DNA of 64,000 bases from Effrenium voratum (Eukaryota > Sar > Dinophyceae > Suessiales > Symbiodiniaceae): assembly GCA_963377175.1 (NCBI GenBank), contig CAUJNA010000502.1, forward strand, positions 269,001 through 333,000, read 5' to 3'. This document shows, piece by piece, positions 41,601-44,589 of this stretch (positions are counted from its first letter, which is position 1; every line of letters begins with the position of its first letter). The notes under the pieces are model-generated. The model was not told the DNA's origin, searched no databases, and saw only the letters and a list, made by a program, of their open reading frames with translations. The position numbers were made by a program, and so were the translations under genes.

Positions 41601-44584
41601 TGTTGCCTTAATTTCTCTGAAAACTTTACCCCTAAATATAGAAGAGAGAACATGTCCTATACGGATAGCTTTGACCTCCATTCGCATGCGCCAGCATAAA
41701 AACCTTGCCGCAATACAACTCCCAAATCATCAGACTTTCGCGGGACCTGCTCTGGGGTCATCAGGGTTTATGGCGCTGCTCATGTAATTAAGGGTGTCTC
41801 AGAATGGTGGACCCCCCTCCCAAAAAGAAGGTGGTGCTCACGTGGTGTCTTTTTTAAACCAGCCCGATGGTTCCCAAAAACGGTGGTGGTTTTATGGTTT
41901 TTCCTTTGAATACCCATTACTCCCCCTCCCACGTTGCCATGGCACTTGAAACTCCCAGATCCCACAGGCTCCATGGGAGGAAGTGTAACCATAGGTGGGA
42001 TTCCTTGCTTGCTGGGTGGATGGCCCCAAAAAAGCACCCAAACTAACTTCTTCTTTTTTACCACCAAAATGGTCTTCCGAAAAAGTGAAAAGTTCATGAA
42101 CTCAGGAAGTGAGATTCCCTTAAATGGCCCATAGGGGTCACTCCGTGTCTCATTCCCTGCTTCTCGCACCAAGTCATTCATCAAAACTGCCACGCCTTGT
42201 CCTCCCCGAGCTTGATGGCTGCCTCCTTGGCGGAGCCTCAGAATCTTGCCCGCGAGTTCGCCCCCAAAACCGATCTGACTTTTGATCCTACCAACATGGT
42301 ACAGCCTTGTTTCTTTTGTTTGTTCATACGCATCTCTGTTTTGAGGGACCTTTTGTTGGGTGGTTCCAACATTTTGGGAGGCCCCTTAAAAAAGACACAA
42401 CCCATAAAAGCCTTCCTGCAACCATGAAAAACAAGGTAGTAGGACCACCAGTCAAAATGGCCCTTTTGGACTCGGTTTCGAGCGGTCGGCAGAACTGAGG
42501 CGCCCTCCGGTGCTGGTGGGGCTCTGAGCTGCGAGCACCTGCTGCCCTTCAGTTGCCTGCTGATCCTTTCAAGGCCTGCCCTGAGGACCTCAGGAGTGAG
42601 CTAAGTGGTCCCCAGTTCACCCCCCACCCCCGCACCCGTTAACTCCCTGTAAACCCGCTTGCTAAGCCTAGGTGTCCTTTTCAAAGAAAGAAGATAAGAG
42701 CCAAACTAAAACAAGCGCCGTTTAGTTTCAGCCCAACTCACCTCAAAAAGGACGCCTACAGCGTTTGGGTGTTGGTTGGTTTTGAATCGAGCAAACACAA
42801 ACAAGAAAGAAAGGGTGCCTCTTGTTTGGTTGTTCAGGAACCTAACCGAAAATAAGGGAACAACCGCACGCAAAACTGGCTGCATGGTTGTGGGAAACAA
42901 CTCTGTGATGGCACAACACCCCTGCATGGCTGACTCCCATCAAAACTTTGTCAATCTCGGAAAGTGACCTCAACACCCAGTCCATTTCCCACAAGAAAAC
43001 GCGTCCTTGCGGAGTATCCCCAGTCCCTAAACCTCCCCGGAGAGTTCCCAGAACGCTGGGCTGTCGCGCTGGTGGTGCCGCAGAAGTCGCTGTACTTCTT
43101 GAAGTTCGCCTCCTCTGAAGCGCCCTCCTGGCGCTGGAACGAAAACCTAAAAGGCTTCTCCGGTATTGCGTGACTTGCTGCATGACTTCTGACAAATGGA
43201 TTCCCCGTTTCGGATGCGGAAACAAAAGAACCCGCGATTGTCCTTTGATGCAAGCGATCGGAACCAATTCGTTTGTTGGGACCAGTTTAGGGTACCCTGC
43301 TCCAAATACACAGTCAACAAGAATTTTAGTCCCCTCAACCACTTAGTAGGTTATAACCATGGTTAGAAGGGGGCTAACCCCAGTGACAACCATGGTTATA
43401 ACCTACTTATCAAGTTGGCTGAACATCCATCAAAAGAGCAACATCACCCGCGCAGGTGGCTCAACACCCCAACCCCACCGGCTCTCCTTATCCAGCAAAG
43501 CAGAGTCGCAACCGTATGTGAGCCACCCGCAAAATATAGGCAGAGCACGCGCAAAAAATCCACCTGCGTTGTTTCTGCGAGCGACTGGACATGTTGACCT
43601 CACAAAGCATATGTGTCAACCAACATCTAAGGGTTCATGACCATCCATAAGCCTGGGCTGACCCTGCAATGCTGCCAGCCCTGTTTGGTCCATGTCCGGA
43701 GATGTCCGGCGGTCACAAAGGGTCTCCTTTGACACTTTACGTGTTGCCCCTTGAGACAAGAATTTCTATACCAGGTAGCGCAATGGGAAAAACTCAGTTG
43801 CTCGCAAACCGACGTAGGTGAACAGATTGGAGTCGAGTCGGTGAGGCGCAAGCGTCGCGAGATGGCTCCTTGGACACTTCCTCCTTCAGATCTGACAGCA
43901 TCGTAACCACCTGCGGAGACGATCATGAGAACCTCATACCCGCAACGGGCAATATGCATAGAGTAGTTGTTCAAGATTGCGGGCGCGGCCGCCAGCCGTA
44001 AACTACTTGTCCCTCTTCCCCTGGTTTCCTCCAGCTAGTGTCCTGGTACGGCCGCAAGTCAGGGCTTGGCTTTGCGGGAACGGAGGAAGGGGGGCTGTGG
44101 AGTTCTAGAAACATGTTCATGTGCCTTTCAGGTCGGTGTCGGCGCACATCCCTTTCCCTATCTTCCAAAGAGGGACCGCTGCCCAGAAACTGGTTGGAAG
44201 TGAAAGTATGATCTCAAATCCTTTGGATACCTACCTACCCAGGCTCCAGGCAGGGGTTGTGCCGAGCTGTTCAAACACGCTCAAACACCTTTTGCTTGAA
44301 CCTGCTGTTTCGGGGGAACATTTTTGCCACTGTCGATGGCACCGGATCCCTGACGGTCACTAATTAGTCACCTTCGGCTGGCAATGCAGTTGATGTGGGA
44401 ACTTATTGATGAGCGAGGCCCCCGAGTCCCCAACTGGAACGTAGACCACTGGAAACGTTGTCCGAACCTCCATGCACAGACCACACTTCGGAGAATCTGC
44501 GCGGCTGAGCTTTGGCTTCCTGCCTTCTCCATGGGGCTGACAGAGGCGGCCTCCGCCGCCACCAGCGCAAGCGCCAGCTTCCAC
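527..44584 (-). CDS. Large multi-exon secreted coiled-coil protein gene (at least 29 exons, 3' end outside window)
   Basis: Twenty-nine short exons on the minus strand can be joined in frame from a signal-peptide exon at 44584 to an exon at 586-527, about 585 residues in all. The peptide is rich in Ala, Glu, Lys and Leu with heptad-like spacing, so it should be largely coiled coil. Phrases such as [19 protein letters not shown] and [12 protein letters not shown] match what I know of a large uncharacterised dinoflagellate coiled-coil family; that match is from memory and no function is known to me. Donors are mainly GC (about 18) or GA (about 6), with few GT. Acceptors are mostly AG|G. Introns average roughly 1.5 kb; the one between 14126 and 586 holds a 12-kb retroelement. 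An exon between 44524 and 43112, and one between 25176 and 24010, may be missing. The stop codon lies beyond position 1. Confidence 0.75.
681..782. mobile_element. ~102-bp TIR element (MITE-like), family 1
   Basis: Left end TGGCTGTGGGTCGAAAA and right end TTTTGACCCACACCCA are inverted repeats with few mismatches. Same size and ends as copies at 38690, 48688 and 59396. Confidence 0.6.
787..1277. other. Intronic sequence between TIR element and retroelement
   Basis: No supported gene. It lies inside the intron that carries the retroelement. The last bases before the B2 repeat are CTGACCTT; I see no clear target-site duplication against the other flank (TTGGCACG after 13529). Confidence 0.4.
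1278..1436 (-). repeat. Repeat B2 (3' end of element)
   Basis: About 159 bp, near identical to 7014-7171 (one extra G in the AAGGCC stretch, plus one substitution near the inner end). It contains small hairpins, for example AGCACC-ACTC-AGGTGCT and GCCCAGTTCCACTGGGC. Confidence 0.9.
1482..5555 (-). CDS. Reverse transcriptase-RNase H polyprotein with N-terminal methyltransferase-like segment (1357 codons)
   Basis: The first ~180 residues are Pro/Gly-rich and contain in-frame copies of the 19-bp motif (GAEGPD or VPRAL). Around residues 210-420 lies a segment with [19 protein letters not shown] (Cys about 279) and FLEHPEDP. It resembles the SAM-binding and PC motifs of cytosine methyltransferases; this is inference. 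The reverse transcriptase follows: [11 protein letters not shown] (Asp about 963), [17 protein letters not shown] at 1030-1033, and [17 protein letters not shown], in the style of DIRS-type RTs. RNase H comes last: Asp 1187 (TGASDAG), AALE, Asp 1272 (VASDNQ) and Asp 1322 (NTWADELTH). The likely product copies element RNA into DNA in the nucleus or in a particle. The first Met lies inside a motif copy, so the true start is unclear; the ORF may be reached by frameshift or splicing from the gag-like ORF that stops at 5593. No recombinase or protease is seen in it. Confidence 0.85.
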   Translation of the reverse strand: MPRALIGPGGARGGESALKQAHEPPPAGAEGPDTGGGQARWRPSSAEQGCGRQDQRAQHPSWGQNNRTAGTTATPKPRATGAEGPEMAGTGRFPAGAKGPDTGGRAQQARVPDNWQHTATPRNTPRRQPIPLPAPNIIKQDPVVFHKSSVGLNEGGQRLSATPLTSPTELSPGGDTFRWMENIPERLLQRLRWTQGTSPKVPSSGPIIVLLYAGKEDPTSLDSCLHANYPHLSSMVVAVDILRSGPKGNHDMLQPELYGALCTAAKQGRVVFIGGGPNCRTWSILRHIPKPGAPTPVRGRTRETLWGLPHLDQAAQTQLDEDSTLILRQMDSTSLARASRSAVSLPGPKSFLEHPEDPVVSSSLPKAKECSSFWITEEGQLWMEENSLTAISFDQCRLGQLVKKATTLATDLPLEDWDQMRCTHQSHVGTSESSTLSRYPWDMMAGLAKAIAVSLAAPGHIRIPSQFPGNPKEPPKGRGSDPPGGPSPRGKRGPNQGGGPSSSHQGPEPGGKSAPKPRQHGHIHHEADTVSPRGTMNPDFPSPMPPMAGDAEQLEKEEHGDQVLDRPECLPAFRVPRLIDRVAIVQLGFRSRPLRDGGGKPSPGRLNPPFRRISPLATLGALIMTLTRPWIDKVRMSLASGATTHPFQEADLEELRAILGSRHLHERCPGQPFLLDLVSHLASLSGDPDWEFPLTLKEGVPLGVSDPTLTSPGVWPTKEELKGEAWLGEDPPPPVAHDNYPTAELFAEEIESTFYEERALDMVDGPFTRSEAAERCRCKPEELCPGPLAGIDESDKIRTIYDGSKGGANAHIQAHTAEKTTAPMVGDCLHAIHWLRTAADHPHLLWATFPNTEERLRDVHQPVQGQSPGAEGPERDPHSTSLAPRAEGPDRGRGIMDTSGGMDVSLGSTPSGKGPLPGAEGPDGRAPFPPPPPGTECPGGSGGEPLSWQPPTQGETFIILKADVTKAHRRIKVLPKDWKYQVACIQNRWWVNRVGTYGMASAQLYWGRKASLVLRLLYYIFPQVDWHLVFVDDYCWVLRCSRADWDATAILATLLALGVPLSWKKTALSPINTWLGFVVDPITPCVLLAPVKHVIILATLKRLAQGDIFTSKEVEQALGRIQWATSACPLTKPFLQPFWSWKKACTTSGRPPKLVRALAILLERLFNQRFPLASPFAPTLPWTGASDAGAGRQADHAWVGGWCSDVPNPDKSRVKWFQHRITPEGEPWAFATGDPQRAIAALELFGLLLLVRAVLLCAAGSASHTRILVASDNQGNVFSLLNDSTRRMPNAAILMEIVLTLHDQQVMLGPSHVKRDFNTWADELTHPDPQFPTENRVFPSVESELITLIFATFLPHP
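2788..2806 (-). repeat. 19-bp element motif, copy in RT ORF
   Basis: TCAGGGCCCTCGGCACCTG on the + strand; read as GAEGPD in the RT ORF. A degenerate copy lies at 2887-2905. Confidence 0.85.
2935..2953 (-). repeat. 19-bp element motif, copy in RT ORF
   Basis: Exact copy, read as GAEGPE in the RT ORF between the RT N-terminal region and motif A. Confidence 0.85.
5254..5558 (-). repeat. Cluster of four 19-bp motif copies at RT ORF start
   Basis: Copies at 5254-5272 (one substitution, CCTTGG), 5299-5317, 5458-5476 and 5540-5558. The RT ORF reads the last as VPRAL and the others as GAEGPD-like. Confidence 0.85.
5593..6956 (-). CDS. Gag-like protein with C-terminal CCCH zinc finger (two overlapping frames)
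   Basis: One frame runs from 6956 to 6345 (203 codons, starting in repeat A2; a likely natural start is [13 protein letters not shown]). The second is open from 6702 to 5593. Real coding probably switches from the first to the second near 6345-6400, where [12 protein letters not shown] gives way to [17 protein letters not shown] one-base change in a run of C, or a small intron, would explain it. The C-terminal part is basic (Lys/Gly-rich, [14 protein letters not shown]) and ends in a finger C-x7-C-x3-C-x3-H within [20 protein letters not shown], typical of nucleic-acid-binding gag tails. It lies directly upstream of the RT ORF in another frame. Confidence 0.6.
6901..7013 (-). repeat. Repeat A2
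   Basis: 113 bp, matching 13417-13529 along its whole length. It holds a 17-bp imperfect inverted repeat (AAGTGTCCACTTGGGCC against GGCTCAAGTGGGCACTT) around ACCATTTT, and a 15-nt spliced-leader match at 6934-6948. Probably the leader of the gag-like ORF that follows. Confidence 0.9.
6934..6948 (-). other. 15-nt match to the dinoflagellate spliced leader 3' part (A2)
   Basis: Minus strand CCATTTTGGCTCAAG equals the last 15 nt of the known leader CCGTAGCCATTTTGGCTCAAG. The bases before it do not match. It lies in the loop and one arm of an inverted repeat, so chance or structure is an alternative. Confidence 0.45.
7014..7171 (-). repeat. Repeat B1
   Basis: 158 bp, near identical to B2. It directly abuts A2 at 7013 with no intervening base. 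Downstream of the recombinase ORF on the minus strand. Confidence 0.9.
7268..7419 (-). repeat. Cluster of three 19-bp motif copies at recombinase C-terminus
   Basis: Exact copies at 7268-7286, 7336-7354 and 7401-7419. The recombinase ORF reads them in three different frames and stops in the last one it reaches (7268-7286). Confidence 0.9.
7268..9604 (-). CDS. Tyrosine recombinase of the retroelement (778 codons)
   Basis: The C-terminal half has the tyrosine-recombinase layout: Arg 369 in SARFNDV (box I), a Lys in WQTKTTS, box II around SWYSFR (Arg 493), LGNW, and the presumed nucleophile Tyr 525 in DVYTREK. The spacings, 124 residues between the two Arg and 32 from Arg 493 to Tyr, fit the family. 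The usual His three residues before the second Arg is Tyr here. The N-terminal ~300 residues should bind DNA but show no motif I can name. It would integrate a circular DNA copy without target-site duplication. After residue ~725 the ORF runs through three copies of the 19-bp motif, each in a different frame (GAEGPD, QVPRAL, CRGP-stop), and its stop codon is the TGA of the last copy. Confidence 0.8.
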   Translation of the reverse strand: MMWRPRLPSPFGTAFLGVPTAVQLILHDLGFAPVQSDGEILVACCLEWVNKDQVANPDAVVFEPRPWTRIVGIAPDGNHVLVASDTYNLILARILGSQPQPLEEADLELATKTLQQLLFRAAGARQSHTYSPLEMEQAIRDREEWILSGSIEAPDVLAVANKWRHWKPGKIQTQLPTSQRALEQHLRARWLERLLGYFIPFRHQIPYMHQVMGARELEEFGHLFGDARFRTIRAHCLAYEGMRKIGFQNLPWTAGDVRHLMNQAVTLEVTPAKLQKWWGTLKWLSIKLGMLNVDEHKQLLAKRKAIQETLVDTQVKPQRKAVVPTRAIVWALEQGAEGGPSENRVPELTKAVDRYIMAMARFNLACSARFNDVQHTSPQTVRSTSNTLELLAWQTKTTSAVAIKRNPVPLIAPLFSFSGARWWIPLEKWWKRFRASDEFREMDYLIPTINKDRTGFIPRPGTPDRSLRWLKDALGKQGAPAKDVAELSWYSFRVFMPDCAFQAHIPRDQRQYLGNWFKESTADVYTREKRHVVCSIWDQVLQKLPSMQLEAGRAVRVDLGHEDWADKVECPASPKALFKEVPDTPPSHASWDVIPADKPAITKVAADEVPPPRGPLTVIATTARKGPTKAYSMHLLDTDGVTVGCGWRPGPPKISELAEQDFHAEPEMYLGCTRCFRHFTFPNTWMAVEPYAAQDSEASISLSSDTDESVDTQSDKEAIVLPEIEGDRAGAEGPDTHPPVPQGKAAGGRAQVPRALRRPPRHPRGPQQGSCTHRCRGP
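9605..9909 (-). other. Spacer between ORF1 region and recombinase
   Basis: C/G-homopolymer-rich spacer with a degenerate copy of the 19-bp motif at 9837-9855. No conserved ORF. Confidence 0.4.
9910..13472 (-). CDS. ORF1 region of the recombinase-bearing half (several overlapping frames, zinc ribbon)
   Basis: Open frames follow each other on the minus strand: 13472-12711, 12843-11611, 11716-11168, 11076-10438, 10481-10086 and 10323-9910. Each looks like protein coding (acidic/Ala-rich, then folded-looking), so this is probably one gene broken by frameshifts, small introns or mutations. The 12843-11611 frame has a zinc ribbon (CPCC and CMGC, around residues 92-111). The 10481-10086 frame has MCKYCKGYW, a possible second Cys knuckle. 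Copies of the 19-bp motif at 13121, 12371, 11529, 11463 and 10466 are read as QVPMAL, GADGPD or GAEGPD. The role is unknown; by position and zinc motifs it may replace gag. No reverse transcriptase motif is present in this half. Confidence 0.5.
10466..13139 (-). repeat. Five 19-bp motif copies in ORF1 region, two sequence variants
   Basis: 10466-10484, 12371-12389 and 13121-13139 carry GGCCATCGG; 11463-11481 and 11529-11547 carry GGCCCTCGG. The AT variant occurs only in this half of the element. Confidence 0.85.
13417..13529 (-). repeat. Repeat A1 (5' end of element)
   Basis: 113 bp, matching A2. Its minus-strand sequence contributes an in-frame [18 protein letters not shown] to the ORF that follows, as A2 does for the gag-like ORF. 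Translation may really start at a later Met in each case. Confidence 0.9.
13450..13464 (-). other. 15-nt match to the dinoflagellate spliced leader 3' part (A1)
   Basis: Same sequence and context as at 6934-6948, in repeat A1. Confidence 0.45.
13530..14125. other. Intron between retroelement and coiled-coil exon
   Basis: No gene. A ~30-bp sequence (around GACAAATTCCCAACCTCTCC) occurs twice, near 13858-13887 and 14042-14071, so this part contains an old local duplication. Confidence 0.45.
14126..14208 (-). CDS. Coiled-coil gene exon upstream of the retroelement-bearing intron
   Basis: Reads [20 protein letters not shown] and continues AEEFTKL plus AA. Acceptor ATCCAG|GTGGTG, GC donor (AA|GCAGCA). 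The AA is completed by the G that opens the exon at 586, giving [13 protein letters not shown]. Confidence 0.7.
14666..14759. repeat. TA-rich microsatellite
   Basis: Interrupted (TA)n with TATG and TATC steps, in the intron between exons 14975-14868 and 14208-14126. Confidence 0.85.
14868..14975 (-). CDS. Coiled-coil gene exon (36 codons)
   Basis: Reads [20 protein letters not shown] and continues [16 protein letters not shown]. Acceptor CCTAG|GCTATG, GC donor (GAG|GCTGGG). Splicing to 14208 gives [14 protein letters not shown], a strong in-frame join. Confidence 0.75.
16300..16395. repeat. Dispersed repeat, family 3, with 7-bp hairpin
   Basis: Contains AGTGGTTGGATTTCAACCAC followed by TAAACCAC. 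Other copies are at 19672-19748 and 25678-25756 (hairpin changed in the last). Confidence 0.65.
16800..16868 (-). CDS. Coiled-coil gene exon
   Basis: Reads [20 protein letters not shown] and KGR. Acceptor CCGCAG|GAGGCG; the donor is probably GA (CGG|GAGATC). Followed on the gene strand by a degenerate (GGATCCGCC)-type stretch. Confidence 0.65.
16884..17068. repeat. Purine-rich GGGGAAGTG minisatellite
   Basis: Degenerate repeats of GGGGGAAGTGG and GGATGGGGG type, right beside the coiled-coil exon at 16868. Long ORFs here are low-complexity by-products. Confidence 0.7.
17325..17595. repeat. Degenerate telomere-like TTTAGGG repeats
   Basis: Many variants of GGTTTAGGGTT, GGGTTAAGG and GGGTTCAGG in a row on the + strand. 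The plant/dinoflagellate telomere unit is TTTAGGG; here it is strongly diverged. Confidence 0.55.
17670..17735. repeat. TA-rich microsatellite
   Basis: (TA)n with TATG interruptions, intronic. Confidence 0.8.
17835..17897 (-). CDS. Coiled-coil gene exon
   Basis: Reads [20 protein letters not shown] and K. Acceptor GGTGAG|GACCTG, GC donor (AAG|GCGCGG). Confidence 0.7.
18563..18634 (-). CDS. Coiled-coil gene exon
   Basis: Reads [20 protein letters not shown] and KLEK. Acceptor ACAAAG|ATCAC. GA donor GACCATG; the next exon starts GACCTGG. Confidence 0.65.
18955..19110 (+). repeat. Dispersed ~120-150-bp repeat, family 2
   Basis: Starts near AGGGATCCTTACATGAAAAA and ends GGAGCCTCCCATTCAA. It lies within ~25 bp of the donor of exon 19170-19134. 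Confidence 0.75.
19134..19170 (-). CDS. Coiled-coil gene micro-exon (37 nt)
   Basis: Reads (L)[12 protein letters not shown]. Acceptor GCCGAG|GAGCG, GA donor (GAG|GAGCCG). The end may be one codon longer. Confidence 0.6.
19672..19748. repeat. Dispersed repeat, family 3
   Basis: Same hairpin and the flank AATAAGCAAAAATGT as at 16300 and 25678. Confidence 0.65.
21422..21585 (+). repeat. Dispersed repeat, family 2
   Basis: Shares GGTGGCAAAA, TGTATCTT and GGAGCCTCCCATTCAA with the copy at 18955. Lies ~100 bp past the donor of exon 21764-21682. Confidence 0.75.
21682..21764 (-). CDS. Coiled-coil gene exon
   Basis: Reads [20 protein letters not shown] and continues RLREAKK plus CT. Acceptor TGCAG|GTGAC, GC donor (CT|GCGCCC). 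This block is one of the clearest family matches. Confidence 0.7.
22345..22500. repeat. ATAA/ATACATAAATA tetranucleotide repeat
   Basis: About 150 bp of AAATAAATACATAAAT-like repeats, intronic. Confidence 0.8.
22981..23164. repeat. (TG)n/(TCTG)n microsatellite
   Basis: Mixed TG and TCTG repeats. They open all frames on both strands and create false ORFs. Confidence 0.9.
23907..23942. repeat. GACTCCC tandem repeat
   Basis: Five head-to-tail copies of a 7-bp unit ending just past the coiled-coil exon donor at 23956. Confidence 0.85.
23957..24010 (-). CDS. Coiled-coil gene exon
   Basis: Reads [18 protein letters not shown]. Acceptor CGGCAG|GACATG, GA donor (GCC|GAGCTC). Confidence 0.65.
25176..25232 (-). 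CDS. Coiled-coil gene exon
   Basis: Reads [19 protein letters not shown]. Acceptor ACCAAG|GAGCG (an alternative is TTTAG|GCAGC). GT donor (GAT|GTGGAC). A following short exon may be missing. Confidence 0.6.
25678..25756. repeat. Dispersed repeat, family 3
   Basis: Shares the flanks of the 19672 copy; the hairpin arms read AAGTGGG and CCCACTA. Confidence 0.55.
26814..26876 (-). CDS. Coiled-coil gene exon
   Basis: Reads [20 protein letters not shown] and A. Acceptor CCTCAG|GCCGCC, GC donor (GCA|GCTCGG). Strongly Ala-rich and GC-rich against its AT-rich surroundings. Confidence 0.55.
27818..27910 (-). CDS. Coiled-coil gene exon
   Basis: Reads [20 protein letters not shown] and continues [11 protein letters not shown]. 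Acceptor TTGTAG|GAGAAG; the GC donor (GCA|GCGGCC) is one of several close choices. Confidence 0.65.
28619..28648 (-). CDS. Coiled-coil gene micro-exon (30 nt)
   Basis: Reads [10 protein letters not shown], joining neatly to give [15 protein letters not shown]. Acceptor CGCAAG|GCTTTG, donor GC (AAG|GCGCGG). Confidence 0.6.
28795..28848 (-). CDS. Coiled-coil gene exon
   Basis: Reads [18 protein letters not shown]. Acceptor CCTCAG|GCGCGG, donor GC (GAG|GCGAGT). Confidence 0.65.
30061..30123 (-). CDS. Coiled-coil gene exon
   Basis: Reads [20 protein letters not shown] and E. Acceptor CTGAG|GAGACG, donor GC (GAG|GCGGGA). Confidence 0.65.
31205..31312 (+). repeat. Dispersed repeat, family 2 (shorter)
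   Basis: Begins AGGGATCCTTACATTATACG and ends AAGGAGCCCTGC. Lies ~45 bp past the donor of exon 31389-31358. Confidence 0.7.
31358..31389 (-). CDS. Coiled-coil gene micro-exon (32 nt)
   Basis: Reads (G)[10 protein letters not shown]. Acceptor GCTGAG|GCGAG. GA donor GAGACG; the next exon also starts GAGACG, so six bases are repeated across the intron. Confidence 0.55.
32069..32169 (-). CDS. Coiled-coil gene exon
   Basis: Reads [20 protein letters not shown] and continues [13 protein letters not shown] plus G. Acceptor CCAAG|GAAGG, donor GC (AAGG|GCACGG). Confidence 0.65.
32484..32512 (-). CDS. Coiled-coil gene micro-exon (29 nt)
   Basis: Reads ERSKGQEEW plus AA. Acceptor TTTTCAG|GAGCGG; GA donor (GAAGAC). 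The next exon begins GAAGGA and completes the Lys codon. Confidence 0.55.
33236..33301. repeat. ACGA/ACGC/CA microsatellite
   Basis: Successive (ACGA)n, (ACGC)n and (CA)n tracts, intronic. Confidence 0.85.
33635..33685 (-). CDS. Coiled-coil gene exon
   Basis: Reads [17 protein letters not shown]. Acceptor TTTTCAG|TCC. GA donor GAGCGA, while the next exon begins GAGCGG, so five bases are shared across the intron. Confidence 0.65.
34748..34789 (-). CDS. Coiled-coil gene exon
   Basis: Reads [14 protein letters not shown], 14 codons. Acceptor CTTCAG|GAGCC, donor GC (AAG|GCGCTC). Confidence 0.6.
35297..35398 (-). CDS. Coiled-coil gene exon
   Basis: Reads [20 protein letters not shown] and continues [14 protein letters not shown]. 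Donor GC (CAG|GCGGGT). The 5' limit is 35398 or 35400 depending on acceptor choice. Confidence 0.6.
35567..35848. repeat. (TTTC)n then (TTCCTTCT)n repeat
   Basis: About 280 bp of pyrimidine repeats. The long Phe/Ser/Leu-rich and Lys/Glu-rich ORFs over it are artefacts. Lies in the intron upstream of exon 35398-35297. Confidence 0.95.
36747..36815 (-). CDS. Coiled-coil gene exon
   Basis: Reads [20 protein letters not shown] and VAK. Acceptor GCGAG|GCCTCC; likely donor GT (AAG|GTGGGC). The frame stays open for another ~30 bases ([10 protein letters not shown]), so the 3' limit is uncertain. Confidence 0.6.
37951..37980 (-). CDS. Possible 30-nt micro-exon of the coiled-coil gene
   Basis: Reads [10 protein letters not shown] in phase 0 between acceptor TGCCAG|GCCAG and GC donor AAG|GCTGG. 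It fits between its neighbours but is short, so it could be chance. Confidence 0.35.
38227..38690. repeat. Tandem duplication, two ~230-bp units
   Basis: 38227-38457 and 38459-38690 share long stretches, for example ATCGGATTCCCTCGC and GGTTGCTGGACGGCACGGAC. A recent local duplication inside a coiled-coil intron, ending at the TIR element at 38690. Confidence 0.8.
38690..38802. mobile_element. 113-bp TIR element, family 1
   Basis: Left TGGGTATGGGTCAAAA and right TTTTGACCCACAGCCA. The interior shares ATTAAACCACCAGG and CCGCAGGTTT with the copy at 59396. Confidence 0.7.
39063..39125 (-). CDS. Coiled-coil gene exon
   Basis: Reads [20 protein letters not shown] and one more Q, 21 codons in phase 0. 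Acceptor CGCAG|GAGACC, donor GC (CAG|GCGGAA). Confidence 0.65.
40656..40705 (-). CDS. Coiled-coil gene exon
   Basis: Reads [16 protein letters not shown] after a split first codon. Acceptor TGAAG|ACCTG (start uncertain by a few bases), donor GC (AAG|GCTCG). Less GC-rich than the other exons but clearly in the same heptad style. Confidence 0.55.
41097..41157 (-). CDS. Coiled-coil gene exon
   Basis: Reads [20 protein letters not shown] plus one nucleotide. Acceptor GAAAG|GCGG, donor GT (GACA|GTGCG), although a GC donor two bases later is also possible. Confidence 0.6.
42196..42236 (-). CDS. Coiled-coil gene exon
   Basis: Reads (G)[13 protein letters not shown]. Acceptor CTGAG|GCTCC, donor GC (AAG|GCGTGG). 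Phase fits both neighbours. Confidence 0.6.
43079..43112 (-). CDS. Coiled-coil gene exon
   Basis: Reads [11 protein letters not shown] plus one nucleotide. Acceptor CAGAG|GAGG, donor GC (TGCG|GCACC). Joins in frame with the exon at 42236, giving DFCGSAKEAA. A longer 5' extension (RQEGASE) is possible with another acceptor. Confidence 0.55.
43345..43407. repeat. 63-bp foldback with exact 20-bp inverted repeats
   Basis: AGTAGGTTATAACCATGGTT at 43345-43364 and its reverse complement at 43388-43407. Degenerate relatives occur near 24900, 25310, 27970, 45140 and 50415. Confidence 0.75.
44524..44584 (-). CDS. Coiled-coil gene, signal-peptide exon
   Basis: After acceptor ACGAG|GTGG the exon reads (M)[20 protein letters not shown], a short hydrophobic run ending in small residues, typical of a cleaved signal peptide. 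The start Met would be split: an upstream exon ending in AT would complete ATG. That upstream exon was not found. The donor is GC (AAG|GCAGG). Confidence 0.55.
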
Positions 44585-44589
44585 CTCGT

